Shown here: in pieces, positions 26,000 through 38,230 of the stretch
How the letters are laid out: every line of letters begins with the position of its first letter
How positions within the stretch are numbered: the stretch's first letter is position 1
Assembly (NCBI RefSeq): GCF_021130785.1
Contig: NW_025776793.1
Coordinates: forward strand, 23,024-87,023
Length of the DNA stretch: 64,000 nt
DNA from: Homalodisca vitripennis
Lineage: Eukaryota > Arthropoda > Insecta > Hemiptera > Cicadellidae
Direction: 5' to 3'
Program-made: the position numbers and the translations under genes
The notes under the pieces: model-generated
Seen by the model: only the letters and a program-made list of their open reading frames with translations
Database searches by the model: none
Told to the model about the DNA's origin: nothing

Positions 26000-27249
26000 A
26001 ACTTTATTTTAAAGTGCAAATTCTAAAATTAGATTAAAGATGAACAATTCTAACAATTCAAACAAGTGTCGAGAAACATTCTTTATTTTGTACGTATTTA
26101 ATGCTCCTTCAGAAAGTCATTAAATATACCGATTAATATAATATTCCACTAGTTACGCTTTGATTAGTACGGATTGTATTGTACCACTTATCTGAGAAGT
26201 GGTAAAGTCGTATACTTAAGCAAAACACAGTCGATAGATTTGATAGAATCCTTATTGCGGTCTGTAATAATAACTGCTAATATTGTATGGTAAAAAAAGA
26301 GAGAATTCTACTATTAAAATAACATTGTTTAAAAATATGACATATGTTTAGATTGATAAAATCCATCAAATGGTATCAATACTATTTTAAGTAATGGTAA
26401 ATTAGGGACATATAAATAAATTTTAAATCAGTATCAGATAACCATATACAACCCCTTAAAATGGCTGCCTTTAATAGGTAAATTTAGTATTCCATTTATT
26501 TTGCGTCTGGAAGTAAGTTTTAATGCATTAAGCTAGGAATATTTTCTCAGAAAACTTTATGTTATAAACCTCTTGACAACGTTTGATTTGGATCTTAACT
26601 GCTATCAGAGACGTATCTCGATATCATAATATTCTTGTATAAAAATAATAGTCATGGCTGTGTGCTTTAAACTGCAAATTGACTTCGTGATTATAAAAGT
26701 TCTATCATACACCGTATTGAGAGTGTGTATGTGGGATTCTAATACCGAGCATTGTCAAACGTGTAATATTTTGGTAAAAATCTGATTAAGTACTATACTA
26801 TATACGTTTTGTCTATAATACAGTTGAAGCATATTTTGTGGTAATTTAATTTAGGTTAATTTAGACCAAATTTGAGTCCAATCATGTTGCTGATTTTGAT
26901 GATCGAGCAGTCAAATGTGACTTTATTGTCAAAATTGCATTATTTTTAAACCATTTTATAATATTTCACTTCCTTATATCAACGAGCTTAAGGAATGAAA
27001 CAACTACCATTTGAATATGCACTATTCTTACAGAACATGTAATGCCCTGTAAATTTTAAGTCCTGTAATTATTAAAACTGCACTATACAATGTAAATTTA
27101 AATAAAGTGCCATGGTCATTGTATAGAGCTCATAGTAATATGATATATAACTCCAGAGTTTGGAAAGAAAGATATATAATTTCTTTCTATTTTTACGCAT
27201 AGAATATGTGGAACTGTCATATAATGTAAAAATGTATTATGAAATTATA

Positions 27250-27318
<69 letters not shown>

Positions 27319-30300
27319 TGCATGTCAGTGACGAATGAGCGTCATTAAAGGATTTTACCTGCATATTTTCTGTTTTGTGTTCTAGAGAGATATGAAAAGC
27401 TATTTTCTGTACGTCTGTATCTGCCTATCTATTCTAGGATATCTAAAGAATTAAATTATGTTTAGGCTGATTAAATTTAACCATATACAAAATAATATAA
27501 AACTAATTTCTCATTCAACCTTAGGGAGCCCGCTGCTATCTTGTGTATATTGTACTCCAAGGTACAAATATCTTTGATAGAATTTTGTACTAATAATATG
27601 ATAGGTTAAGAGATTAAGTTTAACAGCACAATATTGAAATATAAATGCCGATCCGATTGTTTAGTTTTACAATATTAAGCAAGCAGAAATCTTCTATTAA
27701 GAAGTGTGGAAATGGTGAAATTTAAGCTTACTAATATACGGAAGATTTACTGTGGGAGACCTCCATCGCTGCCAAACCGTTACTGGTAATTAAGTAATAA
27801 AAAACAAAGTTAATAAATATCAACAAAACTAATATTGTATAAATACATCATAATTATAAACTCAAAAGCCATATTTTAAGTAGTTACTCTACCACGTTTT
27901 GCAAGGCAAACTCCCTTAAATCCTAATAAAGAAAAGTTATGACGTATCCCCTATTATTTTTTAAGACCCAGTACATTATAGTCCAGAACCATACAATTTC
28001 CAGGTAAGCTATTACTACTTTTATTGAATATTTTGTACTAAGTTATGATTGTATTGTCATAATGGAAATGATAATATTTGAAAATATTCCTATCGTAATC
28101 AAGTCATTTTAATGTATTTGTAGCGAATAAATATCTATACCGACTTGGTCGGAAGAAAGCTAGATATGTTCATATGTATACGACCATATATATATATAAA
28201 TTTCATTTACGACGTCTCTAAATTCCAAACTGAAGGTTTCGTTTTTGCGTGTTTAATTTGCACAACATTTATGGTATAGTAACTTTCAATTTTGCATGTT
28301 AATACAATAATAACACGTTAAAATATTAGGAAATGCCATAATCTTGAAACCTTACTAGACCATACTTGTTATTAGCATCTATGTAACAAGTGGACTCGAT
28401 TTGGTTATAGTTTTACAGAAACTTGGTAACGGATAAATTCTATACTTCTATAACATTAAACGGCCGCTATATTGCAACCTTAAAATTTATCAAAATGTAA
28501 GTAAGAATAATTGTTTTACATGTTCTAAGAAACAATATTTAAAAAAGTGAAATTCTTAATTTATGTGTTAAAATAAACAAGATAAACGTTTGGCTCAAAC
28601 CTGAAATAGCACCATATGGAAAAGTTTAATTGATGAATAATGGCAAAAAATACTAAAACATATTACATCGTACAACGTACAATTTATAACCACGGTAGTT
28701 ATCGTGTTGGATATTGTTCCATAATAGTTGTATGCTATTTAAAGATTTGTACGACCAATATATGAAAATCTTACGAGATATTTTAAATAGGAACATACGA
28801 TATTTATGACCTCAGAAATATATTTAAGCTATATTTTGAAATACAATGCGTAACAACTTAAATATAACCTATCTTTTTAGAGAAAGTAAAATTACCAACA
28901 TCCTGAAACTTACAATATTAAAACATGCAATTTAACATTGAAGTCTACAATTGAGTTAATTTATTGACAACTATAATTCATAGATAGGAATTTTTGGTGA
29001 ACATTCGTATATTATAGACCGATTAGTCATTTTGATTTAAAAATTACGTTTAGTCATATAACTTTAAAATTTCCCCATATTTAGCCCACTTCATACACTC
29101 ATAGTGTGAGCTTGAATTTGTATGTCTAAAGTTTTCAAATTTCTACATTATAAGTTTAGTAATAAGTAGGTTATTTATATTTAAAAAATAGCTATATATC
29201 CAATTTTTTTAGATGTTTGAGTTTATAGTATCTAACAAATTTACAGGATGAAAAATGACTCCCGGTTGTCAGTTTGTTTCCGGGTTGATAAAAGCCCATT
29301 AATCAATCGCTTCTGTAGGACGCGCTGCTGTCTGTCCCACGTAGTACGAGTTTATCATACAAACAAAGAGCACTGGGAACATCTGTTTGGTGAGAAATAT
29401 TAGATTATATGTCCTGTATATTGAATAATTAATTATATTGTCTAATAACTAAAGGTAATATACCCTTAATATCCTTTATGACTGAATTCTTCTACGCATA
29501 CAAGATTACTGTATTGGCAGTTGTAGGCCTATGTCTTAGAGACGAAATGCTCGTCTCAAACACTGCAGAATAAACTTTGTCGGTAAAGGGGCACATTTAT
29601 ACGAAGAACTTGGTCGTTATAGGGGCTGATTAGTCGTAGCAGGTATAATATAGTCGACTTGGCGAAAAACTACTCCTGTTGCAGGAACGGATTGGACGTC
29701 TTATAGATTAAGTTACTAGAAATAATTGTGTCGTTTTAGTGCTAAATTCATCACCACAAGGTTTTAATCATTATATTTACACGCGTAAGAGTTTTAAATT
29801 AATCAATGCTAGGGATATTTTATGCATAGCACAGAATACTACGCAAATTACGAGAAATTTTTAATTGTAAAGGGGTTGATTGGTCAGGACACCCCTGCTA
29901 TTAATAATGTCCTCTTCTATTTTAACTTTGTTCCCGTTTTACTTGCTGAAAATATACAGCTTTTATGATGGTATAAAATCAAAATAGTATTTTTTAATAA
30001 CAGATTTAACATTTTATACACTTAACTTTGCTTAAAATATTTTGGTATTTATTTTAGATAATATTGTTTGTATTTTCTGAAATATTTACAATGTGTACAC
30101 GTTATAAAAATAGACTTTAAATTGTTTTAAATAAACTAATGCAACTATAAATTAGTTTATTTGTAATAGAAGTGCATAAACCAAAGTAGTATAACTTAAC
30201 AAAATAATAGAAATATTGTTTAAATTAAGTCATATTTAGTTGTTTTTTCAAATTAAGCAATAAAAAAATGTATTTTTTGATTTATCTCCAAAATGCACAT

Positions 30301-31090
30301 AGCTATTAATGTAACTATATTTAGCTAGATCCAGATACGCTTGGCATTTGCAGTTATTAATCTCTAAAACTGGCTTGTTCAAAACATGTGTAAGCAGTCT
30401 AATTACAACTATTCAGTCTGGCATGAACGGGATTGTTAGGACCTCGTCCCGGGCAGAATAGAGTATCCTGAAAGAGTTTATTTGGACAGGGCTTGAATAA
30501 TTCTGAACTGACGAGATTGGTAGGTTACAATGGGGAAGATCAATTGTGGAAGCTCAATTACACAAAACGTTCCTTGTGTGCCACTCATTATAAGTATTAA
30601 GGATAAATGTATTATGCTCACACAAATAACACTTTTATTAATTAATAATGTAATCCAAGCTGATATTTAATCAATAGCTGCATATATTTCGTAATATAAT
30701 ATATAAAAAAGTATTTACAGTTAGGCTCTTAAATTTTAGTTCCTGTTTACATTAATATAATCTAGTTCTTAATTATCATTTATTGTTTCATTTCCGGACC
30801 TTTACTAGTTACTTTTAACCTAAGTCTTAAAAAATTCAAAAAATAATCAATGTGTGTATTCTTGATGTAACATTTAACATTTTAGTTTATGGAATTATTA
30901 TTTTATAGCCTTTGTTTTATACGTTTAATTGGATAGATTATAGAAGTTAGTTACTACATATAAAATTTGATTTTTTTTCTACACTCATTATTCTAGAAAA
31001 CAGGAAAAAACGCTAACAGATTGATAAGGTTATCGTTTTAATTATATATTATGAAACAGAAAATAAATGACATATATATTGGGTTTTTAT
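26000..31090. other. AT-rich, no gene recognised apart from one (TA)n array
   Basis: No open frame with recognisable domains on either strand. GC-richer patches at 29250-29390, 29540-29710 and 30420-30580 have no recognisable coding or RNA features. The first contains gttgata.aa.cccattaatca, echoing a phrase in the segmental repeat (22770), a weak link. Confidence 0.45.
27244..27317. repeat. (TA)n microsatellite
   Basis: A TA run of about 70 bp with one early interruption. The open frame crossing it is an artefact. Confidence 0.96.
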
Positions 31091-31101
31091 ATATAATTCA
31101 A

Positions 31102-31184
31102 TAAACATGGAATTACAAAAAGTAAACTGGAACCCAGATCACTCACTTGCCGAGTGAATGTGATACGATTACACCACAGAGCAC
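31102..31184 (-). repeat. tRNA-like SINE head, minus-strand member of an inverted pair
   Basis: On the minus strand it reads ctgtggtgtaatcgtatcac, then attcactcggcaagtgagtg and atctgggttcc. This resembles a tRNA 5' half with A box, an anticodon arm (loop tcggcaa, anticodon-like GGC, Ala) and a partial T arm. The acceptor stem does not close, so it is a tRNA-derived SINE fragment or pseudo-tRNA, not a functional tRNA. A ttccatgtttatt segment follows on its 3' side, as in the partner copy. Confidence 0.6.
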
Positions 31185-31363
31185 TTACTGTCATTGAAAT
31201 TAAATTTGACTATTGCCATTTATACAAATTTAATTAATGTAAATAAAAGTCGTTTGACAGGTATTTGGTCTTTCGATTATATGTTAGTTTAGATATTTAA
31301 ACACATATGTGACATATACGGCCAAATACAAAATAATTGATTGACAAAATAATTGAATCGTCA

Positions 31364-31461
31364 AAGGCGTGTGGTGTAATAGTAGCACATTCACCCGGCA
31401 AGTGATAGATCCGGGTTCTACCCCTGGAGGAGTAAGTACTTTTTTTATTCCATGTTTATTT
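31364..31461 (+). repeat. tRNA-like SINE head, plus-strand member of an inverted pair
   Basis: Reads gtgtggtgtaatagtagcac, then attcacccggcaagtgatag and atccgggttctaccc, with the same anticodon-loop position (ccggcaa, GGC) and a better T arm (ccggg/cctgg) than the inverted partner about 180 bp upstream. It continues into tttttattccatgtttatt, shared with the partner in inverse orientation. The acceptor arm is not convincing, so a tRNA-Ala-derived SINE head is the best reading. The two copies could form a long RNA hairpin. Confidence 0.62.
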
Positions 31462-31479
31462 AAATTAAATTCGGCTATG

Positions 31480-33055
31480 CAATTAATTTATACAAATTAA
31501 ATTATGTGTATATTTATATGTAAATATTTATATTTATATCATTATAATTAATATATCATATTTATATATTAATTAAACTTTTCATTAGTTTGAAAGATTT
31601 TAATTCGTCTGTTATATATTGTTTCTATGTTACTATGGAATTATTTTAACTAGTTCATTATTATTTACGTATTGCTATAAATGAGCATTTAGCTATAAGC
31701 CTTTTATGCAATAAAATAATACGTTTCTAAACTAAGGAATAGTATTAACCTAGTACTAATTAGATTAATACTAATATTTATATGTATGGATTAGTATTAA
31801 CTATAATTAATGTAAAGAATTTAGGGAAATGTGAGCTGACAGTTATTGAACATATGTTGAGCTTACCAGCTGAACTAAGGAACCAGCTCGAATTTCTGCA
31901 AAATTACTCAAGATTATGATTGAGTGCTATAAACTGGAATCGTTGAGAGGCCCAATCTTACGATTTGAACATTACTAGTTATTTTAGATTAAAGGACTTA
32001 ACTACACTTGTAACGATAATACAATCAATGGAATTAACTAGGGATAGTTAATGAAAGTTTTTGAAGCAAGTGTATCCATTATAAGCAACTTTCCGTCCCT
32101 TCATTTTAAGATCACCCTAAAGAGGAGTTCGATAGGTTTGAAAGAAAATTGAATATATAATGATGCCCAGTTCTGCAAATTAAGTGTATCAGGGTTCTTC
32201 GCAGAACCCATGCTAATAAGTGTCCATATTAACATTTTGTTAGTATGTCAATTTTACTAAAGTAGTGTAGAAGAATGTGAATTGATTTAGGATTGTTTTC
32301 AACTTCCTTCTAGTTCTAAGGCACATTTATTCTACTTTTTCTTATTACTATACCTAAACTGACTTGACTAAAACCTGAAATATCAAATTTAAAAATCTAC
32401 GTACCCTGAGCCCTTACTAGGTTCCTAAAGTCTAGACGGCCTTTCATCCTGTATTAAAAGGAGATAGCATGAAATTATGGAGAAATGGTACCTTTAGAGG
32501 CATTAAAATTGGGTGCAAAGAATTTGAAAACAAAAAAGTAAGATTAAAAATCGATGATGCTCAGCACTTAGGTAGATGGAGGGAAGTACAAGACGTGTGG
32601 GTTTGGCTACAAATTTACATGAAGACATCCAGTATGGAAGAAAAAAATAACTTTACCTGAAAATATGGGCTGCAAATGTCTCCAGCGTAGATGAAGTTAG
32701 AAGGCATAGAACAAGGACTTTAGCTTAACACAATTATCCCATTCATTTTCTCATAGACCTAATATTTTAGGTCTCTTATATCTGGCAAAACAAACGAAAA
32801 ATCCTCCGGCACAAATGATTTCATCCTTAGCACTTTTAGCTTTTATCTTGTTATGCCAATGGCGTAATTGACTATGTAAAAACTCCTTTCGTGCGTTCTA
32901 ACCTATTGTCTTATTGTTTAATTATAAGCAATATTAAAAAGTAAAAAAATAAAATTGTTATTAATCTGCATATACGAGGGTATTTTCCACTTGGTTTAGC
33001 ATAATTATTAAATACTGGTTATATAATATGGAAACCCCTACGTACACGTTAAATG
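31480..33055. other. AT-rich, no gene recognised
   Basis: A 63-codon ATG frame at 32469-32660 (contains RWREVQDVWVWLQIYMKT) is the most protein-like frame here but has no recognisable domain. I do not call it a gene. Confidence 0.45.
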
Positions 33056-33060
33056 TATTA

Positions 33061-33633
33061 TACAAGGTGTTTGAAAAGTCTGGGTACGGCTTAATATTTT
33101 ACAAACCATAGCAGATAACATCTATAAACTTTGCACAGTGTCATATGGCTATGTAACCTATTTTTCCTTGCTATTACCATGACATGCCAACCATGGGGGG
33201 ACGGCCCACAGAGGAAAACATGGAAATCTTAAATGAAAGCATGGGTCGAGTGATACCTCATTTGAAAGAGCTCACTTAGTTGAGTTGAATGACGCAAACC
33301 GCATCTCACAAGGTTTATGCAATCAGAAATGGCGGGTTGTATTAGGTACACATTGTGAAGTACATTATGCGCTGCCATTTCTGACTGGATCGTCGTATTC
33401 TGATGCGGTAGGTACTAAGTGAGCTCTTTCAAATGAGGTATCACTCGACCAATGCTTTAATTTCAGATTTCCATGTTTTCCTCTGTGGGCCGTCCCCCCA
33501 TGGTTGTCATGTCATGGTAATAGCAAGGAAAAATAGTTTACATAGCCATATGACAATGTGCAAAGTTTATAGATGTTATCTGCTATGGTTTGTAATATAT
33601 TAAGCCGTACCCAGACGTTTCAAACACCTTGTA
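33061..33633. mobile_element. Foldback (long-TIR) non-autonomous DNA transposon
   Basis: A 573-bp element whose outer 220 bp (33061-33280) are repeated almost exactly in inverse orientation at 33414-33633, leaving a 133-bp spacer. Terminal sequence is tacaaggtgtttgaaa, then gt.tgggtacggctta. TA at each outer edge fits a Tc1/mariner-type target duplication. Inside the arms are gacggcccacagaggaaaa and its complement. The spacer keeps traces of further pairing (agaaatggc/gccatttct and gtacacattgtgaagtac). There is no transposase frame, so it must be mobilised by an enzyme in trans. The tips differ from those of the DD41D element at 20.4 kb, so that is not the obvious helper. High arm similarity suggests recent formation or ongoing gene conversion. 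Confidence 0.9.
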
Positions 33634-33858
33634 TATTACCTGTGTCTGTGCTAATTATGCGGGGGGTCGGTCAAACCATCCGTTCTGTATGTATAACCAG
33701 AGAACGTTTTGGTGTATTCAGATAAAACAAAGTGCTCTACCCAAAAATCGCCATTGGGAAGGCTATTTAAAATATTTGAATTAAAACTATATGTTCAGGG
33801 TGTTTCAAAATGAAAATTAGTAGTCGAATCCAAATATTTTTAAATGTGAGCAAAGGGC

Positions 33859-33862
<4 letters not shown>

Positions 33863-33904
<42 letters not shown>
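33863..33904. repeat. (TA)n microsatellite
   Basis: About 20 uninterrupted TA units. Confidence 0.96.
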
Positions 33905-33906
<2 letters not shown>

Positions 33907-33909
33907 CCT

Positions 33910-34440
33910 TTGTTGAAAGTTACGGAAAACCCTTTATGTTTTATCCTTTTAAGTTTGGTTTATTCTGAATCTGATTACTGTCAGGCAAGAAGTTTATATT
34001 CATTCAAATATGCCAAATGGCTTTTGTAAAAGAAGCATAAATCTTTTTTCCAAAGTTTTATAGTTATACCTGTGCAATCCATAATTTAAACTAATTGAAA
34101 AATGTTTACATTATAATAAACAAAACCTGAACATTAACATTCAAAACTTCTAATTACACATTTTTATTAAATAGCAGTGTACTTTTAAGTTTAAGGCATC
34201 ATTAAAACGAAATAATATTGTACATGTATAAGATTATTGATTTTAATTCTAAAGGTTTGAAATTTATTAAAGAGATACGGATTTTAATTTAAAAATATAG
34301 GTTAAAAAACTACAAATATCTTACTTAATGTATTGCACTAGTTTATAGGTGCTCAATGGGTATCCATTTTTTAATAAGCACTTTTCAATTCTAGAACAGG
34401 ACCTATGTTAAGGTCACAACACCTCTCAGCCTCTCATAAA
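33910..34440. other. AT-rich, no gene recognised
   Basis: Nothing recognised. The lower end may include degraded 3' sequence of the transposase relic that follows. Confidence 0.4.
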
Positions 34441-34441
34441 A

Positions 34442-34814
34442 TTAACAGCATTCCTGATTGTGAAACACTAAATTTTTCAACCTAATCCAAACATAGAAAT
34501 CTAGGTTTTTGAAATCAGGATATATTGGAGAATAGTTAAAAGGTCTATCTATTCCGATCTATCTTATATTTATTGATAGTTTGTCCAATGTGGTCGGCGT
34601 AATGAAGTGGTGGCCCATCGTGCAAGAACCACACATTTTCGAAGTCTTCACCATCTAAGTCTGTCAGTTAGTTTGGTAATTGATTATTCAAAACGTTGTT
34701 GTAAGTTTCTGCAACTATGTCTTCTTCGAAGAAGTAGGGACCTAAAATGTATCTATCAACAATCCCACACCAGTTATTCAAAGTCCGGTATCTTTGATTA
34801 TCAAACACCCACAT
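34442..34814 (-). pseudogene. Decayed Tc1/mariner-type transposase, minus strand
   Basis: Minus-strand translation from 34814 gives RYRTLNNWCGIVDRYILGPY, then FFEEDIVAETYNNVLNNQLP, one internal stop, and LDGEDFENVWFLHDGPPLHY. These correspond to the VWCGI..-GPYFF, Y-x-x-L-x-x-x-LP and catalytic xHDGxPxH segments of the family. The frame closes at 34549. Further on (34519-34442) PDFKNLDFYVWIRLKNLVFH matches the SPDLTPLDFFLWG-type block carrying the third catalytic Asp (LDF). The first catalytic Asp and the N-terminal DNA-binding domain are not visible. Terminal repeats were not found. A 117-codon frame on the plus strand over the same DNA is a shadow. It is a different, older lineage than the intact element at 20.4 kb. 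Confidence 0.82.
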
Positions 34815-34959
34815 CTAGAGTGGATTTTCAAAGGCCCAAAAAAATCATGATATGGCAGTTAATTACGAAAGAAGTTTTGATACATTTCTCAAACTTCTGG
34901 TACCCTATCACTTCTTACAGGCCTAGCCAGTGCCTTTCATTTATTTTTATCTGTTTTTA

Positions 34960-35880
34960 GTTAACTCACACAACAAGCCGGTCTTATAGGCCATTTCCGA
35001 TCGACGTTATTTGTTAAAATAGTGATCAAGGTAGGAATACGCTGTTTCTAAGTATTTCTGAAAACATTCAAATATTAAATTAGCATTTGGAATGCTTCTT
35101 CATTTGGGTACAGCATCTCAAAGATAATTAATTATTAATTAAAAGCTGTTGTGGAATAAACAAGTTTCTAGTATAGAAAACATAGATTTATTTATTTCTA
35201 CCGACATTTAATTTTCGAGTGTTATAAAATCCGGAAAATCAATCAAAAGCACCCTGCCAAATTTTTAATTAAAAACTATTTTAGTAATATGTTAAAACAA
35301 AACTTGACTAAATATCAACCGCAAGCACGCAATGTAAAAACTTCCCAAAAACCATTAGAGATACGGAAAAATTTAAACACATACTTTTTTGTGCTAAAAA
35401 ATGTTTTAAAAAATTACCGCATTATGTATTTTTAGCTTATAAAAATTTGGAATTTTTACAAAATTTAATTGGGAGGACAACAATAATAATTTCTTAACAG
35501 TTGTCATGTGAGATATCAGAATGAAGCTGAGTCAAATAATCAAATGCAGAATAAACAAAACCAAGGCGATAAAATACAAAGTGTTCCTTAAATTTTGATT
35601 TTTTTCCAAAGTCCGTCATTTGGAAACGGTTTGAGAAAAGTGAATTCTGTTTTCAACAACGAGTTTTATATAACATGACCTTTAAAATTTAGTAAGATTT
35701 TCATCCTGCTTATATTTAAAAGTTTGAGGATACGAACGTTAAACTTTAAATTTTATGACACTCCGTACATATATTTTAATCAAGATATTAACAATGTATT
35801 CTGAATAGATAAAACATCCAATATTATAAAAATGGCACGGGGAAAGTTACGGCGCAGACACCATGAAACAGGCGGTACTT
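34960..35880. other. AT-rich, no gene recognised
   Basis: Homopolymer-rich DNA. No domain-bearing frame. A GC-richer patch at 35830-35885 leads into the palindrome. Confidence 0.4.
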
Positions 35881-35889
35881 CTATTGGGT

Positions 35890-35927
35890 ATTGGTTAGTA
35901 AACCGCGCGCGCGGTTTACTAACCAAT
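35890..35927. repeat. Perfect 38-bp palindrome with alternating CG core
   Basis: Arms attggttagtaaacc and ggtttactaaccaat flank gcgcgcgc with no mismatch and no spacer. The core ccgcgcgcgcgg is alternating purine-pyrimidine and could adopt Z-DNA or extrude as a cruciform. The right arm directly abuts the (CT)n tract. Confidence 0.97.
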
Positions 35928-35949
35928 CTCTCTCTCTCTCTCTCTTTTT

Positions 35950-35980
<31 letters not shown>

Positions 35981-36013
35981 GTCTCTGTCTGTCTCTCTCT
36001 CTCTCTCTCTCTC
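35925..36013. repeat. (CT)n polypyrimidine tract, interrupted
   Basis: About 90 bp of CT repeats with ttttt, atct and gtct interruptions. It could form triplex DNA. Ser-Leu and Arg-Glu frames across it are artefacts. Confidence 0.95.
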
Positions 36014-36347
36014 GTAACAAATAGGATACTTGATATATTACAAAGTAAGTTGGAACTGTAATAATGTACAGAGTGTTCGAGAACTGGAGAGTAAAGTGTT
36101 CGACTGTAAAAAAATGTCAATGTTATTCAGATTTAAGCGAGGAATAATGTTAAAACTGCCAAAAGGAAAAAGTTTTTAATTTTTTTAATTTTAAGAAAAA
36201 ATTTTAGTGTCAAAACTAGAATCGTATTCAACATGTCAGTGCTGGGTGCGGAGATTTCCTTAGTTATGTCAAGATGATAAAGCATCTTTTATAGCATTAA
36301 CATTTAAATGATCATTGCGTCTGCTTCCGGAGTGACAGATATTCAAA

Positions 36348-36494
36348 ATGAGCGAGGGTGGTTGCAGGAGTTGCCTCGTGTTGATAACAGATAAGGAGGG
36401 ATACCGGATTTGTCCCAGTCATCTTGGAGAAAGGATGCAAGCAATGTTCAAGCCTCTCCTGTTAAAGTTGGCAGGGAACACCATCCCCTCGTGA
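36348..36494 (+). other. 48-codon open frame in a GC-rich island, unidentified
   Basis: Within a GC-richer island (about 36230-36560), an ATG at 36348 opens a frame beginning MSEGGCRSCLVLITDKEGYR and ending at TGA 36492-36494. The CxxC spacing near the start is superficially like zinc-binding N-termini, but no second pair is present in the frame and no splice structure is evident. The overlapping frame also reads through with a single stop. The island may be a decayed exon, an LTR fragment or another repeat. Coding status is doubtful. Confidence 0.15.
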
Positions 36495-36559
36495 ACATAC
36501 TTTATGTCAAGCATCAGACTTTATAACTAAGGGAACTCCGCCCCTTTTAACAGACCTAA

Positions 36560-37629
36560 ATCGTTGAAGACTACAGGTATGTAAGTAGATTTAATAATAT
36601 CTTCTATTAACTCTCACTTTACTAAGAACTCTTAATATCCAAAAAAGTATCCTTAATTATATTTTTAGTCTTGTGCAATCATCCAAGATTGTTTTTAAAT
36701 GTCAAAATTTTTAAAAAGTAATCATTAAAGACTTCTGAAATACTGTGTAATTATTGCGTAAAGGGCTAAACTTTTATAAAAACGGACCTTTATAGTGAGA
36801 ATACTTTTTTATTCGTATCTGACATGATGTATTGTGAGGGTTACGATTGGTGGTGTCAATATATGTCTATTATTTACAGATCCTCGCAATAAAACAAAAG
36901 ATTTACAGTCAACATGATACCACTAAAATAGAACTTAACTTTCTTGTGTAGCTAATAACAAGATGACTGCTTGTATACTTGGCTCTTAGCTATCAGTTAA
37001 TTTCTACATACTGCCTTGCCTATTACTCAATCAATCTATTGCTCACTCAATGCCTAAAGTAAATTCAATGAGACAGGTTCAAGGTTCAATATGTAGCATC
37101 TCACAAGCAATTATAAACTATTAATAAAATGTTTTAAAGGAACTAATCATATTATAAAAACCTTATTTAAAAACAAAAATATGCTGGGTTTTCCTTTTAT
37201 ATAAAAAATAGAATAAGTGAGAGTAACAACATTCCACGCCATATTTTAAAGTTTATATTCAAGATCTACGAATCCACGAAAATTGATTTGGTTAAAAATT
37301 AAAACTGTAAACTTAATTGAGTAGAATGCAATGCAATTTTGAACAAATATTAATGGTTAATCCATTTTATACAACCAAGAAAAATGCACTGTAATCAATG
37401 ACGGTTTCTGGTTTCCTCATTTGAAGCTAACTGTATAATACGGGTTCCAGCTGATCGGTTGCGTGGAAACAATCAACAAACATTTCTAACTGTAACATAT
37501 TGACAAAGCAGAAACAAAAATTACTAGAAACCAATCTGTTTCAAACCAATCTCTCACCTGTAGACTGCTCTCGCCTTTCCCCAGTGATTAGAAGATTTGT
37601 GACATGGGCCTGATATATCATTGTACAGC

Positions 37630-37683
<54 letters not shown>

Positions 37684-38020
37684 TTACAGTATATAAGAAA
37701 CTTAGTACATGAGAAAAATATTAGTCTACCTATAATATATTTTGCAACTTTAAATTTTCGAGATAGCTTAGAGTCAATGACAGATACCGTAGTATTAACC
37801 CTGACCGTATAGGTCTAATCTACTGAGAAGAATGACTGTTAGAGCTGTTGGAGATTCTTGGGAGAGTTTATTCTGCCAAACTTGGACATGCGGAGGTTGT
37901 TTCTGCCTTTATTATCATTTGAAATACTTCAGCACATGAAAACACTATTTTGTATTAGAAAAAACCATTATATACTAGTTTGCTCTAATTGATAATTTCA
38001 TATAACATAGTAAAATCTGT
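36560..38020. other. AT-rich, no gene recognised; one (TA)n array
   Basis: Uninterrupted TA repeat at 37634-37681. Otherwise no frames or RNA genes recognised. Confidence 0.5.
37634..37681. repeat. (TA)n microsatellite
   Basis: About 24 uninterrupted TA units. Confidence 0.96.
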
Positions 38021-38039
38021 ATATATAATTACTCGCCTT

Positions 38040-38230
38040 CAGCTCGCTGGGGGCTACGCCCCCAGGCCTCCAAAGTAAGTCCTTAAAATTCAGGGATAAG
38101 AGGGATTTAGTGATTGGTTAAATTCAGACATGAGGTGGTTAAATTCAGACATGAGGTCTCCAAATTTCATGTCTCCGTTCTCGAGAATCGTACGGGTCGT
38201 TATGCTTCGCTAACGCTCAGCCAATTGATG
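38040..38230. repeat. GC-rich hairpin and 21-bp tandem duplication at array edge
   Basis: A stem ctgggggc / gcccccag with a tac loop lies at 38047-38065. At 38116-38157 the phrase tggttaaattcagacatgag occurs twice in tandem. The phrase ctaacgctcagccaatt (38211) recurs at 38762, linking this edge to the interior of the 177-bp array. Confidence 0.75.

Noticed and set aside
34607..34960. 117-codon plus-strand open frame
   Set aside because: It is the antisense shadow of a minus-strand transposase relic; the minus strand holds the recognisable motifs.
35832..36120. Ser-Leu and Arg-Glu rich open frames
   Set aside because: Produced by the (CT)n tract and the adjacent palindrome, which gives the same peptide on both strands.
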